A stretch of 64,000 bases of DNA from Siphonodentalium dalli (GCA_032622095.1 CP136066.1:154841152-154905151); one strand, 5' to 3'. Positions 32,936-46,200 are shown, numbered from the stretch's first letter. Made by a program: numbers and translations. The notes: generated by a model not told the origin, from the letters alone.

Positions 32936-35900
32936 TCAACTATTTTGAAATCTGTCAACCAGGTTTCTCACTAAACCCTTGACAATGACAATGTTTTCAA
33001 TATCACTGCTGAGTTGGTCAATTCTGTCCAGCTGAACGAGAGAACAACTTGCTCTCAGTGGTCCTGGTGTTAAAAACCCATCGCTCAGGTTATCACTTTC
33101 ACCTTTCGACGAATTTGACACTTGTCGTCCAGGAAATTCAAATCTTGAGCTTAATTCATCTTTCTCCTGGCTTGGAGCACGACTACCTCCCCGGCTTGAT
33201 GTTCGGCTGCCACTTCGAGATTGTGATATTTCTAAAGTCCTCATTTTTTCTTGAATGAAAAAGCCAGGTTTGCGTCGTCTTACTTCCACTTTTTCGAAAC
33301 GTTTTGGTTGGTATTTTTGCTCTAGAAATTTAACTACACTTTTTATAGATTTCTTCCGACCATGCCCATCAATATTTGACTGAGGGTCATTGATATTTCC
33401 AGATCCCATGTTGTCATCACCACCATTTTCTTGACAATCAAAAACAATAGATAACCTCTTTTCAAAAACGCTGTCTGAAGACGCAATGGATGATTCTGAA
33501 TACGAGCGTCTGAGATTGCTGCCTCTGACGCCATTTGGATAACATAGGTGTCTTTTCATCATGGACGTCTCAGATGAAGTCGGTGAGTGCACACCGCTAA
33601 CATAGATACCTGAATCGCTCATGTTAGCCGTTTCCTGCATAATGTTCGATATGGTTTTCTCTGGTGCTGCGCTTTCCTCATCAACATTATAATTATGCGA
33701 TATCGGTGTAGATTGGGCATGTTCACTATGTGTCAAATCTTCATGGAAGAACTGTTCTTTGGGGGATAGAACATCCCCAGTTTTATCACGAGAATTCATT
33801 ATCGACGAACTTGAAACCTGATGTTTATTTCGATGGTTTTGATCGTATCCATCACTATATTGATGATACTTGTTAACCCCTGACTGAGAAGATTGGTCAA
33901 ACTCATTATGATGTCTCTCCAAGTCAGACTTATATTTTTCTGCAATCCTATCTGCAGACGTTGATGCCTGTGGTAACTTCGATGGCTGCGAAGATGATGG
34001 CAGAGAACTAGTAGATAACTTCAATATAGACAGCGGAGAATGAACAGAAGGTTGAGATATTATTGAGTGAGGAATGGTTGATGGCTGAGATATTCTCTGC
34101 TTAGAAACAGTTGCTATTGCAGGTTGGCTGACAGTTAACGGCACCGAGGTTAGTGGGTGAGAAACAGTCTGTTGTGAATCCACTGGTAGACACACTCCTG
34201 CTGAAACATGACCATTTATTTGTGAATGAATGTTCCCATGACGGGTGACTGCCAGCTCCTCAAATGTATTATCGTTCACCATTTGTTCACTGTCATTTAA
34301 GCTGATTTGCTTTGTTGTGTCACTCTCCGAGGAATTTAAAGCTTGGGTTGTGGATGTTGAGCACACTGAGTTTGAACTACCTGAAGTAGAACATATCAAG
34401 CTGGAACCAGTTGAAGTTGAGTAGACCAGATGAGTACTGGATGATGTTGAGTAATTCAAGTGAGCACTCGTCAATGTTGACATGTTTGAATGAGCAGTTG
34501 TTGGCATTGAGCAGATAGAGTGAGAATAACTTGACAGAGACATCACACTGACGGAGCAGGTTGCTACAGTTTGAGTAACATTTGTTACAGTTGATAATGA
34601 TTGAACTTCCATTGACTCGGTTATCAAACTGTTACTCGAAATAGCTGAAGAATTTGTTGAAATAACTAACACACCGGTCGAAACACATGTCGAGAGTTCT
34701 GAGTTAGCATCATCACTCATGGCAGTTTGTGGATGAGATTTAGAAGCATCAGTTGGTAATGTTGCTGGTTGTATAGGATAGGCCTCATGAGATTTAGGAG
34801 TGTCAGTTGGTAATGTTGCTGATCGCGTAGGATAGACATCAGGACCCTCTTGGTTCATTGAGAGAGAGTCGCAGCCCGAATGACACATTTCAGACACATG
34901 AGGCTCATTCTCAAATTGAGCAACAGATCGCAGATCCTGCTTCAAAATTGTCCCATCAGCGCCAACACCAAGGGCAATCTCTTCCGTGCTTCGACCTGAA
35001 CCGTGTACTACATCACAAGGAATCTCTTCCCTTCTTCGACCTGAACCACGTACTGCATCACAAGGAATATTTTCCATTCTTCCACCTGAAGAGCTTACTG
35101 AATCATTACTTGTAGTGACAATTGAGGATGGTTGGTATGGTTCTTGTGAAGTAGGTGGTGAGCCCTCTTCACAAACCATTTGTGAATCCTCCTCCGAAAC
35201 ATTGGTTTTGTTGACTGGTGCCTCTTGTTGTGATATGTCTACTTCACTAAGATCTGACATTTCCATAGAAACTTTTTCCGATTTGACAACAAATTCATGT
35301 GATGTAGAATCCTCCGGCTTGAACACAGGAGAATTTGTGACAACAGAATCCTGTTTGGAATCATCACTCCCATTTACTGAAGCACTAGTAGAACTTTGGG
35401 TTACATTGATCACAGATTTATAACACCTCTTCGGAGAAGAATCTGTATTAACGTTAGTGTCAGAGTGTGCCACTTTCTTCTCTGGAGTTTCATTCTTTGC
35501 CGAGATGGAACTACTCTCTGATTTTCTCTTTTGACTGTGAACCAAGTTAGTCACTGGAATTGCAATACGAGAACCAATTGAGTTGCTCCCTGGACTGGAA
35601 TCCAATAGAATACTTGGTAAATCTAACTTCTCTCTGGCTTTAGTTTCTGGTTGAGCAGCTAATGTAAGTCTTAGTTTTGGTCCGTACTCACCAGCAAATT
35701 CAACAAGACTCTGATCCGGATCCTCCTCAGAATTCAACTCATCCGTATTGTCGTACAAGTATAGAGAATCTGGACGTTTAGCTGACCTGGTTTCAGCCTT
35801 ATTACGATGAGTGGTACTATCCAATGATTTAGCAGACACATTTTCAGGCTCTTTAAAACTTTCTTTCGCCTCAACTGTTACCCGATCAGTACCGTCATCA

Positions 35901-37270
35901 GATTTAACTCTGTCAGTCGGAAACTTAGAAGTGCTGGATGATCTGTGACTCCGCTTCATGTAGTTCATCATCTCATCAACTATTTCCTTTTCATCAAGAG
36001 GTTCTCTCGAGCTGTTGATTCTTTGTTGTCGTTGCAATAAGACATGGCTGTTTGGAGTTGATAATGAGCGATGAAGTCGTTGCAACAAAGGATGTCCCGT
36101 ATTTGATGCAGAATTCAAATCGCATGCTGAGTTGCTGTGTATATCGCGTGGTGGTGTCGTGGACCGTCGAGATGAATGATACCACTTACTAAATGCATCC
36201 GGGTTGAAAGTAACAGGCAAAGAGTTCCTGTTAGTGTAAACTAACCAATCTTGATACTCCTTCTTTAGCGGCTTACTCAGTTCATGAACACATAAGCAAT
36301 GCTCGCCCTGATGACCATCAACAGCCTTTTCATCACTAGTAAGACGCTCAACTGTTACGCAATTCTGCTGGACATCAGCATCAAATGACCTTGAGTAAGG
36401 CTGCTGAATCCATGATGACCTTGACCGCGGTTGTTGAATCCATGGATCATCATTTAAGTGAGAAACATCAACCAGGGAGTCTCGCGGTTGTTGAATCCAT
36501 GGATCATCATTTACGTGAGAAACATCAACCAGTGAGCCTTTAGTCAACTTATCAGCACTCGCCCAGTTATTAAGTTTTGCGGGTGATTTAAGCGGAGAAT
36601 TTAACGATGCAGTCACATCATGAGGAACTGTCGGAGAATAGGATTTTTGCTGATCATCTTGGCTTTGATATGAAGGTAAGTCATGGTCTGTCTTATTTGG
36701 CACCCTCCCTGTTCTAGTGAGCGTTCCAGAAACAGAGAGGTTATCGCTGATCGAACTGTTTGGGGTGGTACTCCCTGATGTCTCACTAGTTCTGCTGGGA
36801 ACTTGAGAATCCAGAGAGCTACCATCATGACCACTCTTTGCCAAAGCGTCACTCAGGATAGGAAGACTGGAATAAATACTATCTAATATATTATCCTCAT
36901 CATCAGCGTACATCAGCTCGTCGTCAGAAATTTCTTCAAAGTCCAAACTCCGAGCATGAATTTTATCAACAAAGTTGTCGTTTTCTTCGAAAGTGTTCTC
37001 AACATCAGGAGCAGATATGCTTGACTGCAGCGATTCCATAGAATTATGAAGCCTCTTTTGAGTATCATCTACTGAACGCAGGGGTTCTTTTCTCATAGCG
37101 AATCGGAAGCTTTGTGATCTTCGTGAGATGATGCCGTTCTTTGTTTTTTCTGGCTGCGGATCTGTATGACTGCCTCTGTTAGGCTCACTAGTAGTCTGCT
37201 GTACTGCAGCATGTGTCTCTGGCCGAACTGGGCTTGATTGACCCCAGACTGCTGGATGTGTCGGCGACTT
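32936..37270 (-). CDS. PLEKHG: PLEKHG last exon: 1444-residue disordered tail
   Basis: Acceptor TATCTTTTTCAG. It begins [20 protein letters not shown], joining in frame to the preceding exon. The ATG at 37096 is internal, not the protein start. The tail is rich in Ser, Thr, Asp, Glu and Gln, with no globular domain seen. Internal repeats: two 19-residue units DVSH(V/L)[10 protein letters not shown] (36424-36537), three 15-residue units around [13 protein letters not shown] (34965-35090), TYPI/ATLPTD pairs (34740-34830) and Ser-rich STS units (34330-34520). A basic block near the end ([20 protein letters not shown], 33260-33330) and an RS-like [11 protein letters not shown] segment may be functional. 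Ends VDRFQNS. Confidence 0.93.
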   Translation of the reverse strand, partial: KSPTHPAVWGQSSPVRPETHAAVQQTTSEPNRGSHTDPQPEKTKNGIISRRSQSFRFAMRKEPLRSVDDTQKRLHNSMESLQSSISAPDVENTFEENDNFVDKIHARSLDFEEISDDELMYADDEDNILDSIYSSLPILSDALAKSGHDGSSLDSQVPSRTSETSGSTTPNSSISDNLSVSGTLTRTGRVPNKTDHDLPSYQSQDDQQKSYSPTVPHDVTASLNSPLKSPAKLNNWASADKLTKGSLVDVSHVNDDPWIQQPRDSLVDVSHLNDDPWIQQPRSRSSWIQQPYSRSFDADVQQNCVTVERLTSDEKAVDGHQGEHCLCVHELSKPLKKEYQDWLVYTNRNSLPVTFNPDAFSKWYHSSRRSTTPPRDIHSNSACDLNSASNTGHPLLQRLHRSLSTPNSHVLLQRQQRINSSREPLDEKEIVDEMMNYMKRSHRSSSTSKFPTDRVKSDDGTDRVTVEAKESFKEPENVSAKSLDSTTHRNKAETRSAKRPDSLYLYDNTDELNSEEDPDQSLVEFAGEYGPKLRLTLAAQPETKAREKLDLPSILLDSSPGSNSIGSRIAIPVTNLVHSQKRKSESSSISAKNETPEKKVAHSDTNVNTDSSPKRCYKSVINVTQSSTSASVNGSDDSKQDSVVTNSPVFKPEDSTSHEFVVKSEKVSMEMSDLSEVDISQQEAPVNKTNVSEEDSQMVCEEGSPPTSQEPYQPSSIVTTSNDSVSSSGGRMENIPCDAVRGSGRRREEIPCDVVHGSGRSTEEIALGVGADGTILKQDLRSVAQFENEPHVSEMCHSGCDSLSMNQEGPDVYPTRSATLPTDTPKSHEAYPIQPATLPTDASKSHPQTAMSDDANSELSTCVSTGVLVISTNSSAISSNSLITESMEVQSLSTVTNVTQTVATCSVSVMSLSSYSHSICSMPTTAHSNMSTLTSAHLNYSTSSSTHLVYSTSTGSSLICSTSGSSNSVCSTSTTQALNSSESDTTKQISLNDSEQMVNDNTFEELAVTRHGNIHSQINGHVSAGVCLPVDSQQTVSHPLTSVPLTVSQPAIATVSKQRISQPSTIPHSIISQPSVHSPLSILKLSTSSLPSSSQPSKLPQASTSADRIAEKYKSDLERHHNEFDQSSQSGVNKYHQYSDGYDQNHRNKHQVSSSSIMNSRDKTGDVLSPKEQFFHEDLTHSEHAQSTPISHNYNVDEESAAPEKTISNIMQETANMSDSGIYVSGVHSPTSSETSMMKRHLCYPNGVRGSNLRRSYSESSIASSDSVFEKRLSIVFDCQENGGDDNMGSGNINDPQSNIDGHGRKKSIKSVVKFLEQKYQPKRFEKVEVRRRKPGFFIQEKMRTLEISQSRSGSRTSSRGGSRAPSQEKDELSSRFEFPGRQVSNSSKGESDNLSDGFLTPGPLRASCSLVQLDRIDQLSSDIENIVIVKGLVRNLVDRFQNS

Positions 37271-40200
37271 CTGAAAAAGATAGGAAACAAATAAATTAAA
37301 TGTAATTTGCGTAGCAGGTCTTTTTAAACATTTCTATACTAAATACTGATGAATAGTTCCCTTACGAAATGTTCAGAAAATAAGTTCAACAAACGACGGT
37401 AGGTTGTTTGTTGAACTTATTATCTGAACATTTCCCACCACTGAATATGAATCATTCTGCTCTTGTATTATCTGTTTTTCTGTCTCTCCTCTGCTTTTAT
37501 TACTGAAACACCCCTCCAGATGAATAATAGACCATTCCAATGTATACTCCATAACTGACTGGAAGAATCCATATTGTATAGAAAGGTTTAACCCAGACTA
37601 ACTAGAGCAGCTACATTTTTAATTGTGTGGAACAAATAGCGTCACTTTCAAAAACATTACATCAGTGTCAGCCAAACACAAATTCCGTGCAACGATCTTT
37701 TTCCATGATTTGTGGTTGGCGCACACTGACATAATATTTTTTTCACAATAATTTAACCCTTTGGCGAGTAGAAAGACATTTCATTTCAGGAAGTGCCAAT
37801 TTTATGTAGACATAACCTCAATTAATCATCTGATTTATAAATGAATTGTATAGGAGATATTTTGATTAATATGATGTCCCAATGTATAAGTGCAGTCGAT
37901 TATGATAGCACACGTAAACAGAAAATACACATAAATTAAAACAAATTAGTGGACCCTTTTGACCTGAATTTGTTAATAATTATTGCTATGACATTGACAT
38001 TAAACTCATGCATGACATCATATATATGACGTTATAAATACTCTTAAAATCACTTTCCATGCTATTTGTTCCAGATTATTGAATGCTTAGAAGCATGTTC
38101 TAAATAATAGGGGTGAATTTTGCTCAAAATTCACCCTCTGGGGACCTCATTCTGCTTACAACTCAGCAGAATGAGGTTCCCAGAGGGTGAATTTGGTAAT
38201 GCTAGCCCGCTATGCGGGGTAGCATCACTAAATTCACCCTCTGGGGACCTCATTCTGCAAATGACAGGCACACTATTTCAAGGCTTGCTCAGACTAGTAT
38301 TTCTTAACCCTTCAGTGATTGGAACTTCCTGAAATTTTGAGAAAAACCCTGTGCCAATGCATTCTCTTATATATGCAAGTCTCCCATGGCATAGGGAGCC
38401 TCGCATATATAAGAGAATGCATGGCCTAACAATATTTACCTTGACCTTGTAAGCCAGTGCATTCTCTTATATGCAAGTCTCCCATAGGGAGCCTCGCATA
38501 TATAAGAGAATGAATGGCCTAACAATATTTATCTTGACCCTGTAAGCCAGTGCATTCTCTTATATATGCGAGTCTCCTTATGAGAAGAAAATGCACTGGC
38601 ACAGGATCTTTAATGCTGCACCTGCGCAGCTCCCCATCATGTAAGGGTTAACCCTTTGAATACTGAATGCATTTTGGAAAGTATATACATTGGAATGGTC
38701 CATTTGGAGGAATGACTAGATGATATATATAAGCAGATGAAAACCAGTGGAAAAGTAAGGATCCTGGGCCTAAGGTTTTTCACCAGGTATTACCGTAGTA
38801 TTGAAATTAATAGCTGAACATGCCCACAAATGATTAAATAGAAAATGATTAAATGGAAATCAAGTAACTACTCATTACAGAGTATTCAGTTTAGTCAACA
38901 TCTTAACACACAAAACAACTGCGATAGTTATTATACTATCATCTTCATGGGGTAGTTATCAAGGGGTTAACCCTTCATGGTGGGAGCTGCGCTGGTGCAG
39001 CATTAAAGATCTATGCCAATGCATTCTCTTATATATGCAAGTCTCCCATAGGGAGCCTCGCATAGATAAGAAAATGCACTGGCTTACAAGATCAAGGCAA
39101 ATATTGTTAGGCCAATGTATTCTCTTATATATGCGAGCAGTGTTTCCACAAAATTTCAGGACACTCCAGTCATGGAACTTAACCCTTTCAGTGCCAAGTC
39201 CGATTTTTGTATCAACCCATATTTCCTTGATCATTTTTCAAATTTATTGATTATAATAATGTGATACATTGATGGAAAGAGCTAAGAGCTCTTTCCATCA
39301 ATGTATCACATTATTATAATCAATAAATTTGAAAAATGATCAAGGAAATATGGGTTGATACAAAAATCGGACTTGGCCCTGAAAGGGTTAAGGGTTATTG
39401 TACGCTACTCAATTTTCCAAATTGCCAGGTCTGCACATTATGAAGTCAAACAGGGTTCATACACCTAGCTGAGAGTAAAATTCCATAACTTTTCCATACG
39501 TTTTCAAGACTTTCGGACAATTTTTTAAAGACTTTTCAGTTAAACAATTCCATAACTTTTCCATACCTCGTACCTAGCTAAACAACGAGGAAGACCAATA
39601 TATAAATTTCCAGGTTGTTTAAACAGAGCACACATATACGTTAGTTAAAATGAGCCCTTTATCTGCAAAGATGCATTTAACTAATTAAGCTGATATGAAC
39701 AATAAATCATAAATGGTTGGCATCTGCAACAATTATCGGCCTTGACACCCAGAGTCTATAATTTCTAAAATCATTGGGGGAAAAAATTACGATTTTCCGG
39801 TTATGGATCACGATTTATTTCGAACAAGGCAATACAACGATTAAAACTATATTTGCACACTATAAAATGGTGCTCTCGAATAATTTTGAGTAACATGAGT
39901 AACATCGGTGAATTTAGTGAGAGTACGCATTGACATATTTGTTTTAGGTTCGTTCGATTTGCGTTATGTTATTGCGTATATAAATGAGTTCCGGTAAGGG
40001 AGACAATTCGTGTTTCGGCATACCGTAAAACGCGTAGTTCCAACTGTAACTACGGAGATGGTATCGTAAGAACGGAAAGTAACAGCATTTATTTACCGAA
40101 GAACTCGGCCTTGGGATATTCCATGACTTTTCAAGACCTTGAATCTCAGGGTAGCTTATTTTCAAGACTTTTTCCATAGTAGGGTGAAAAAGGTCCCATT

Positions 40201-43200
40201 TTCCAGACTTTTCAAGGGTATTGAATCGAAATTTTCGGATTCCATAACTTTTCCAGGATTCCAGACCCGCGTACGAACCCTGTCAAAAAGCACAACAAGT
40301 TAGAAGACAGTTATCAATATAATTTAGTCTGATGAAACTGAATCTGAAAGAGATATCACAAGAGATATATCTGCAGAGATTAAAGAACGTACCTTTCTTA
40401 AGAAAGGAATTCGGTCAATAGCGCTTGGTGACGGTATCTGCAAAACAAAATACACAACATATGATCAGTATCAATTGTCTGTAGCAGAATTACCCAAAAA
40501 TATGCAAAGCTTTCGGCATCAAGAAAACAAAACAATATAGTTTCTCGATGATATTTCCTTATTTTGTGTGTTCACCAGGCTGAAACAATGTACAGTAATG
40601 CCCTAATTAATCGACTTCTTAACCACAGGAGAATTATGGGTAACTTTTCAGGATTTGGTCGGAAATATGGCTTGTTGCCATTCATTGAAAAGCTCTCGGC
40701 GACAAGCCATATTTCCGACTAAATCCTGAAAAGTTACCCATAATTCTCCTGTGGTTAAGAAGTCGATTAATTAGGGCATTACTGTACTCTGTTGGTTGCT
40801 GTTTTATTAAAATATTCAGGACATAACTTTGCAAGACAATTTTTCACATAATTTTGAAGGGTTGATTGATTGATTGATTGCGGTTTATTGTCGCTTTAGC
40901 TAATAAGGCCATATCACGACATTGCCATTTTTAGTGGTGGAGGAAATCCGCACACTTGCGACTAATCTAACAGTGATTTCAATGGCTGATAAACTTGTCA
41001 ACCATGTGCGGCAAACCACCGGTCATCGGCGAGTAACTGGCAACTCCACCAGATAACGATTTCGAGTTACAAAGTCCACGATGGAAACATGTGGATTTGA
41101 ACCCTTATCGCCAGCGCTGGAGGGCGAAATGGCTTGGAGTGGTACCCCTAACCGATTGAGCCACTGAGGCCCCCTTGAAGGGTTGAATACATATTTGAAA
41201 TTGACATTATTTCATGTGTCACTATATATCTCTATGTAGTTATGGGGCTAAACTATGCAAAATTAACATAAACAATAAAAAATATATGCATTAAGAAGAG
41301 TGATGTAACATGTGCCAACGATCAACTCAACATGACATGGGGCTTACTGTAATGTTATTAAATCATCTGATAGTACACAATGAATAGAGATTTGGCACTG
41401 TGATAACTGCATAACTATTAATTTTATTTTGCAGTAAACAACTGCCAAGATTATGTAATAATACAACGAATAATAGAACAGAAAGTGTGTGCGAGATCAT
41501 CTTGTTTGCTAATTTTGTAACAATATATATATATATTTAATTTAGATCAATAAAAACTTTTTTTTTAAATAATAATAATACAATGGTCATGTCCTCCTCA
41601 GATCTTACCCTTACTAAATACTACATACCCTCAATCCAGGTTTCTTTCCAAACAAACTTCGAGGTCTAAGAAGAGAAGAATCTGAAAAGGGATTCAACAA
41701 GAGACTTTATAAATAGAATTTGCATAAGATCATATTGGATATTGACCACCTACTTTAAAGGGGTACTATACATGAAATCCGGCCATTTATGGGACCATCT
41801 CCCATTATACTCAACAGAATATATGCAACAAATGAATGAATTTGAGCCATGGATTAGTGCAAAATACACTTATGTGCTCTATAAATTCATTTTCAGTATA
41901 ATTACCATGTTGTTTGAATTATTCATAGAGAACATGAGTGTATTTTGCACTGATCCATGGTTCAAAATCATTCATTTTGCATATACATGTACAATGTGTA
42001 TTCTGTTGAGTATAAAAGGAGATGGTCCAATTAGACCTCTAGAATATAGTGAATTTCAAGTTTTGTTTCTTATACCAGTACTAGGTTAACCATTTCAATA
42101 CTAAAGCATCATTGATGAGTATATCCTATAAGAAATGTTAAGATAATAAGTTATCTAAACATTTTCCTCAATAAATAGGGCTCCTTCTGCACTTTTATTT
42201 ATCTGTCGGCAGCTTTTATCACCTTAACATCCCTCTAAATCAAGAATAGACCATCCCGATGTACACTTTTTAACTGACTGGGAGAATCTATTTAGTATAG
42301 AAAGGGTTAAAACTATTTTGCTGGACATTGGAAAATACTGATTGTAGTGTACGACAAATTTTATATACATTAAACGCATAACATTTATTGCAATAATGGC
42401 AGTGCAATCAGTTGCCAAACAGGTAATCCATTAACCATTCCATGACAGGAGATTTCTGAAATTTTGCGAAAACCCTGTGCCAATGCATTCTCTTATATAT
42501 GCGAGTCTCCCATAGGCAGCCTCACATATATAAGAGAATACATTGGTCTACCAATATTTAACTTGACCTTGTAAGCCAGTGCATTCTCTTATATATGTGA
42601 GGCACCCTGAGGGAAACTCACATATATAAGAGAATGCTCAGGATCTTTAATGCTGCACCAGCACAGCTCCCGTCATGAAATGGTTAATCAATAAGTTAAA
42701 ATAAATATGGTGAAAATTGGCAAAAAAGTCAAACCTGAACTGTGTGTCTGAGTGGCTTGTTTCTTGAGCCGCCTTCTCTCAAGATACTCTGGGGCTGCCA
42801 AATGTCTCTTCTTCCCAGGGTCTATGTTGTCAGGCACCACATATTCTGTTGTAAAAAAAACCAGCTTCGATGAAGTATCAATGAAGTTAGTATCGATATA
42901 TTGTTTAATTGCAGATAATGAGGTAATTTATTTGACACCGCAATTTTACTACTGCTTAGAAGGCTCATATCCTTAATAAACTTCTCTAACCTTGATCAAC
43001 GGATGTTCATGTTATAATGTTTGTGGCAAGTCTGGAAATAGTGTCTGTCATTTCCAGAATGAGCTCACCAGAGGGTGAATTTAGTGATGCTATCCCGCAC
43101 AGCAGGCTAGCATCACCAAAACCAAAACCTCATTCTGCTTAAGCCTCATCTTCTGGGAAGTATTTATAGTCTCAAATTGTCATTGTTTTTAGTTACTTTT

Positions 43201-46200
43201 TCCCTTCTGGGAAGTTTCTTTATCTCCTAATTTGCAGAAGATAAAATGCATAATCAAGACGACTAACATGACACACTTCAACTGGGAAACTTCAGTCTGA
43301 TCCTAGGTCTCCCATAGCAGTTGAGGCCTAAGCAGAATGATGTTCCCATAGGGTGAATTTTGTGATGCTAGCCCACTGTGCGGGATAGCATCACTAATCA
43401 TTCAACTCCTTAACCACAGCAGAATTATGGGTAATTTTTCAGGATTTAGTCCGAAATATGGCTTGTTGCCATTAATCGGAGAGCTTTCCGATGAATGGCA
43501 ACAAGCCATATTTCTGACTAAATCCTGAAAAATTACCCATAATTCTGCTGTGGTTAAGGAGTCGATTATTTAGGGCATTACTGTATATGGCACGATTGTT
43601 TGATAGGATCATCATTTGCTAACTTCGGGTGTTAGATTGACAATGAAATTAACGGTTTGTATAGCCGAGTTGATGTTGCTGTTGTGTCACATTTCATGAC
43701 AATTGGCCAAAGGTGCAAATAAATGCTCTTCTCAATTTTGGATTTTGCACATTATTTTTCGCTTTCAGTATTTTGATTCTGGTATAGTTACATAGACCTT
43801 ATATACAGTCAATGAAAATTACCCTGCATTATGACACAGTCATGTCTTGCAGGCCTACATATAATGAGACAATGATTGTGTTATCAATTGATATGAACGA
43901 CCGATCGCCCAAAAACGCAACATGAGGATATATACACCGGCTAAGTCTTGTTGTTGTTGCAAAAGAACGAACAAGTTTTGCTTGTGTATATCCTCTGGAT
44001 ACAAATTTGTACAAGACACAAACTTTGTCATTCCAATATATACTTTAAAACTGAGTGGCAAAATCGATTTAGTATCGCCATAAAGATGGCTGATCACTTC
44101 AAAGAAACTACCGGTACACCATTATACAACTAAATTGAGTCAGTTTGCCCCACATTATCTGAGATATCATTCCCTTGATTAGGACAAGATCATGCACATC
44201 GAAGATGGTTTAGTCGAGCTGGCATGGGTTGACATTCATTGAATTTATTGTGCTTATGTTTTTAAAATTGCATAAACGAGAGGCCGATCACGATCAGCAG
44301 ATGGTTAACCCATCCTTTCTTTGGATGGCATGTGTGCATGTTATGGTTACAGGTTGGGTTAAAACAAGTAAATCAATACCAAGATCTACACAGGTGAAGA
44401 GTGTGTCATGGTTAATCTGGATGTGAATTATGAGAGTGATCAGGTGAAAAATATTTGACTTATCACATTGGATCTAGCATGTGTCTACAAAATGGGGTTA
44501 ATATTTGTGTACAGGGTAATCAACCAAATGACCAACTATACAGGTCAGGGGTGTGTCATAACAAACTTTGCCATGAAATATAAACACAATCTGATGGCAA
44601 ATATTTGAGTTATCAAAACAGATATGTCTATGGTCGCCGAAAGGGGTTAATATCTCCAAAACTACTAAATGGACTGTGACTGGTCCCATGTCAATGCCAT
44701 AGAATACCCCTGAGTTTACAAAATAGACCAAAATATACTTCTACAAATATGATCCATCCCTTGTCTATATACCAGGTTGGAAGCTTATTCATTTACATGA
44801 ATTAAAGCAAGTGCAACTTGAGGGATTTTCAAAACAGGGCATCACCTATAATCTATAAGAATGTTCTTTTGGTGTCTTATTGAGTGTTCATTAACTAATG
44901 AACCTGATTTTTTTTTAAAGGGTTAATTTAATATTTTTTGTATAGTTGAAATAATTGCCATGTAGATTTATCTGCTTGTTTATACCCCATTCACAGATAA
45001 TTCACATTGACTAGCAGCCATTATTTTAATTCAATATTGATAGCATGTGTCTATGGGGTAGGTGGGTGTGATGGTTAATATTATTTTCAAAATCAATCAA
45101 TACCAAAATATATACAGAGACGAGTGTGCAATATACTAGTACACATAGGAAGAGCCCATGAATAGCATTTTATCCCGGAACACCCCACCACATGATTAAT
45201 AGACCATTCCAATGTATACTTTTATAACTGATGGGAGAATCCATTCAGTATAGAAAGGGTTAAAGAGATGGGATCATAAGAGGTCAATACAAGGTTGATA
45301 CTTTGAAGTCCTCAGGCAAGTGAAGGTCAGGTGTGTCAAAATTAGGGACAACCATTATGAATGAGGCCAATCAGTGGTGGTAATCAATGCTGTAAAGCTT
45401 TCAAATTATGGCCTGAGGGGATTTCTTAAAGTTATAGGTTTTATTCTCTCTAATGCATACTAGTGCATACAGTAATGCCCCAAATCGACTCCTTAACCAC
45501 AGCAGAATTATGGGTAACTTTTCAGGATTTAGTTAAGGAGTCAATTATTTAGGGCATTATTGTAGCATCAGATAAGCCATGCTCATGTAGCCCTATCTGT
45601 AGTCTCGTGAAAAAGCAGATCCTCCATATCAACATGCTGTTCTCATGTCATGCCATGAAACTCTACTCTGGCTATGCCCGTAGAGATCATATTCCACCTG
45701 TTCAAAACCCGGGAAGTTTTTGATATTCTGACCTATCATGATATATGGGGAATAGACAATAATAGAATAGAATAGAAAACCATAATGCATGTGCTAAAAC
45801 ATGCAGTGGGTCCCGAAGGGCATAGTAATAATTAATGACCAGAAATGAACAATTGTGTGCTATAACACATCAATATAAAGTTTGATTAATTATTTATAAT
45901 AAATCTATCTGAGTAGTTGTCCTAGTTAGTGGGTAACTGTAATATTGAGAGAACATGTGGAAAAAACAATGCAGGGAATACACTTCATTGTTGCTACTTG
46001 TTCTTTAATAATCTATTGTAAAAAAAAAAATAAAAATATATTTATAAAAATGTATTTTCTGACTTCAGAGGTCAGAGGTCGTGTGAATTTTAGAATTTTT
46101 CTTGCAGTAATAATCCAATGAGCGCATTTGAACATTGATAATTTTTCAACTATCCCCATCTACAATACTACATGTATATACAAACTGCGAATCATATCCA

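Noticed and set aside
34986-35423. 145-codon ORF on the plus strand
   Set aside because: Antisense to the PLEKHG last exon. Its length comes from the Ser-rich codons and repeats of the sense frame.
37093-37290. 65-codon minus ORF running across the PLEKHG acceptor
   Set aside because: Out of frame with both the upstream exon and the 1386-codon frame. The correct frame continues upstream of the apparent ATG at 37096 to the acceptor at 37271.
41742-42089. 115-codon hydrophobic ORF
   Set aside because: Lies entirely within the inverted-repeat W element; its two halves are reverse complements of each other.
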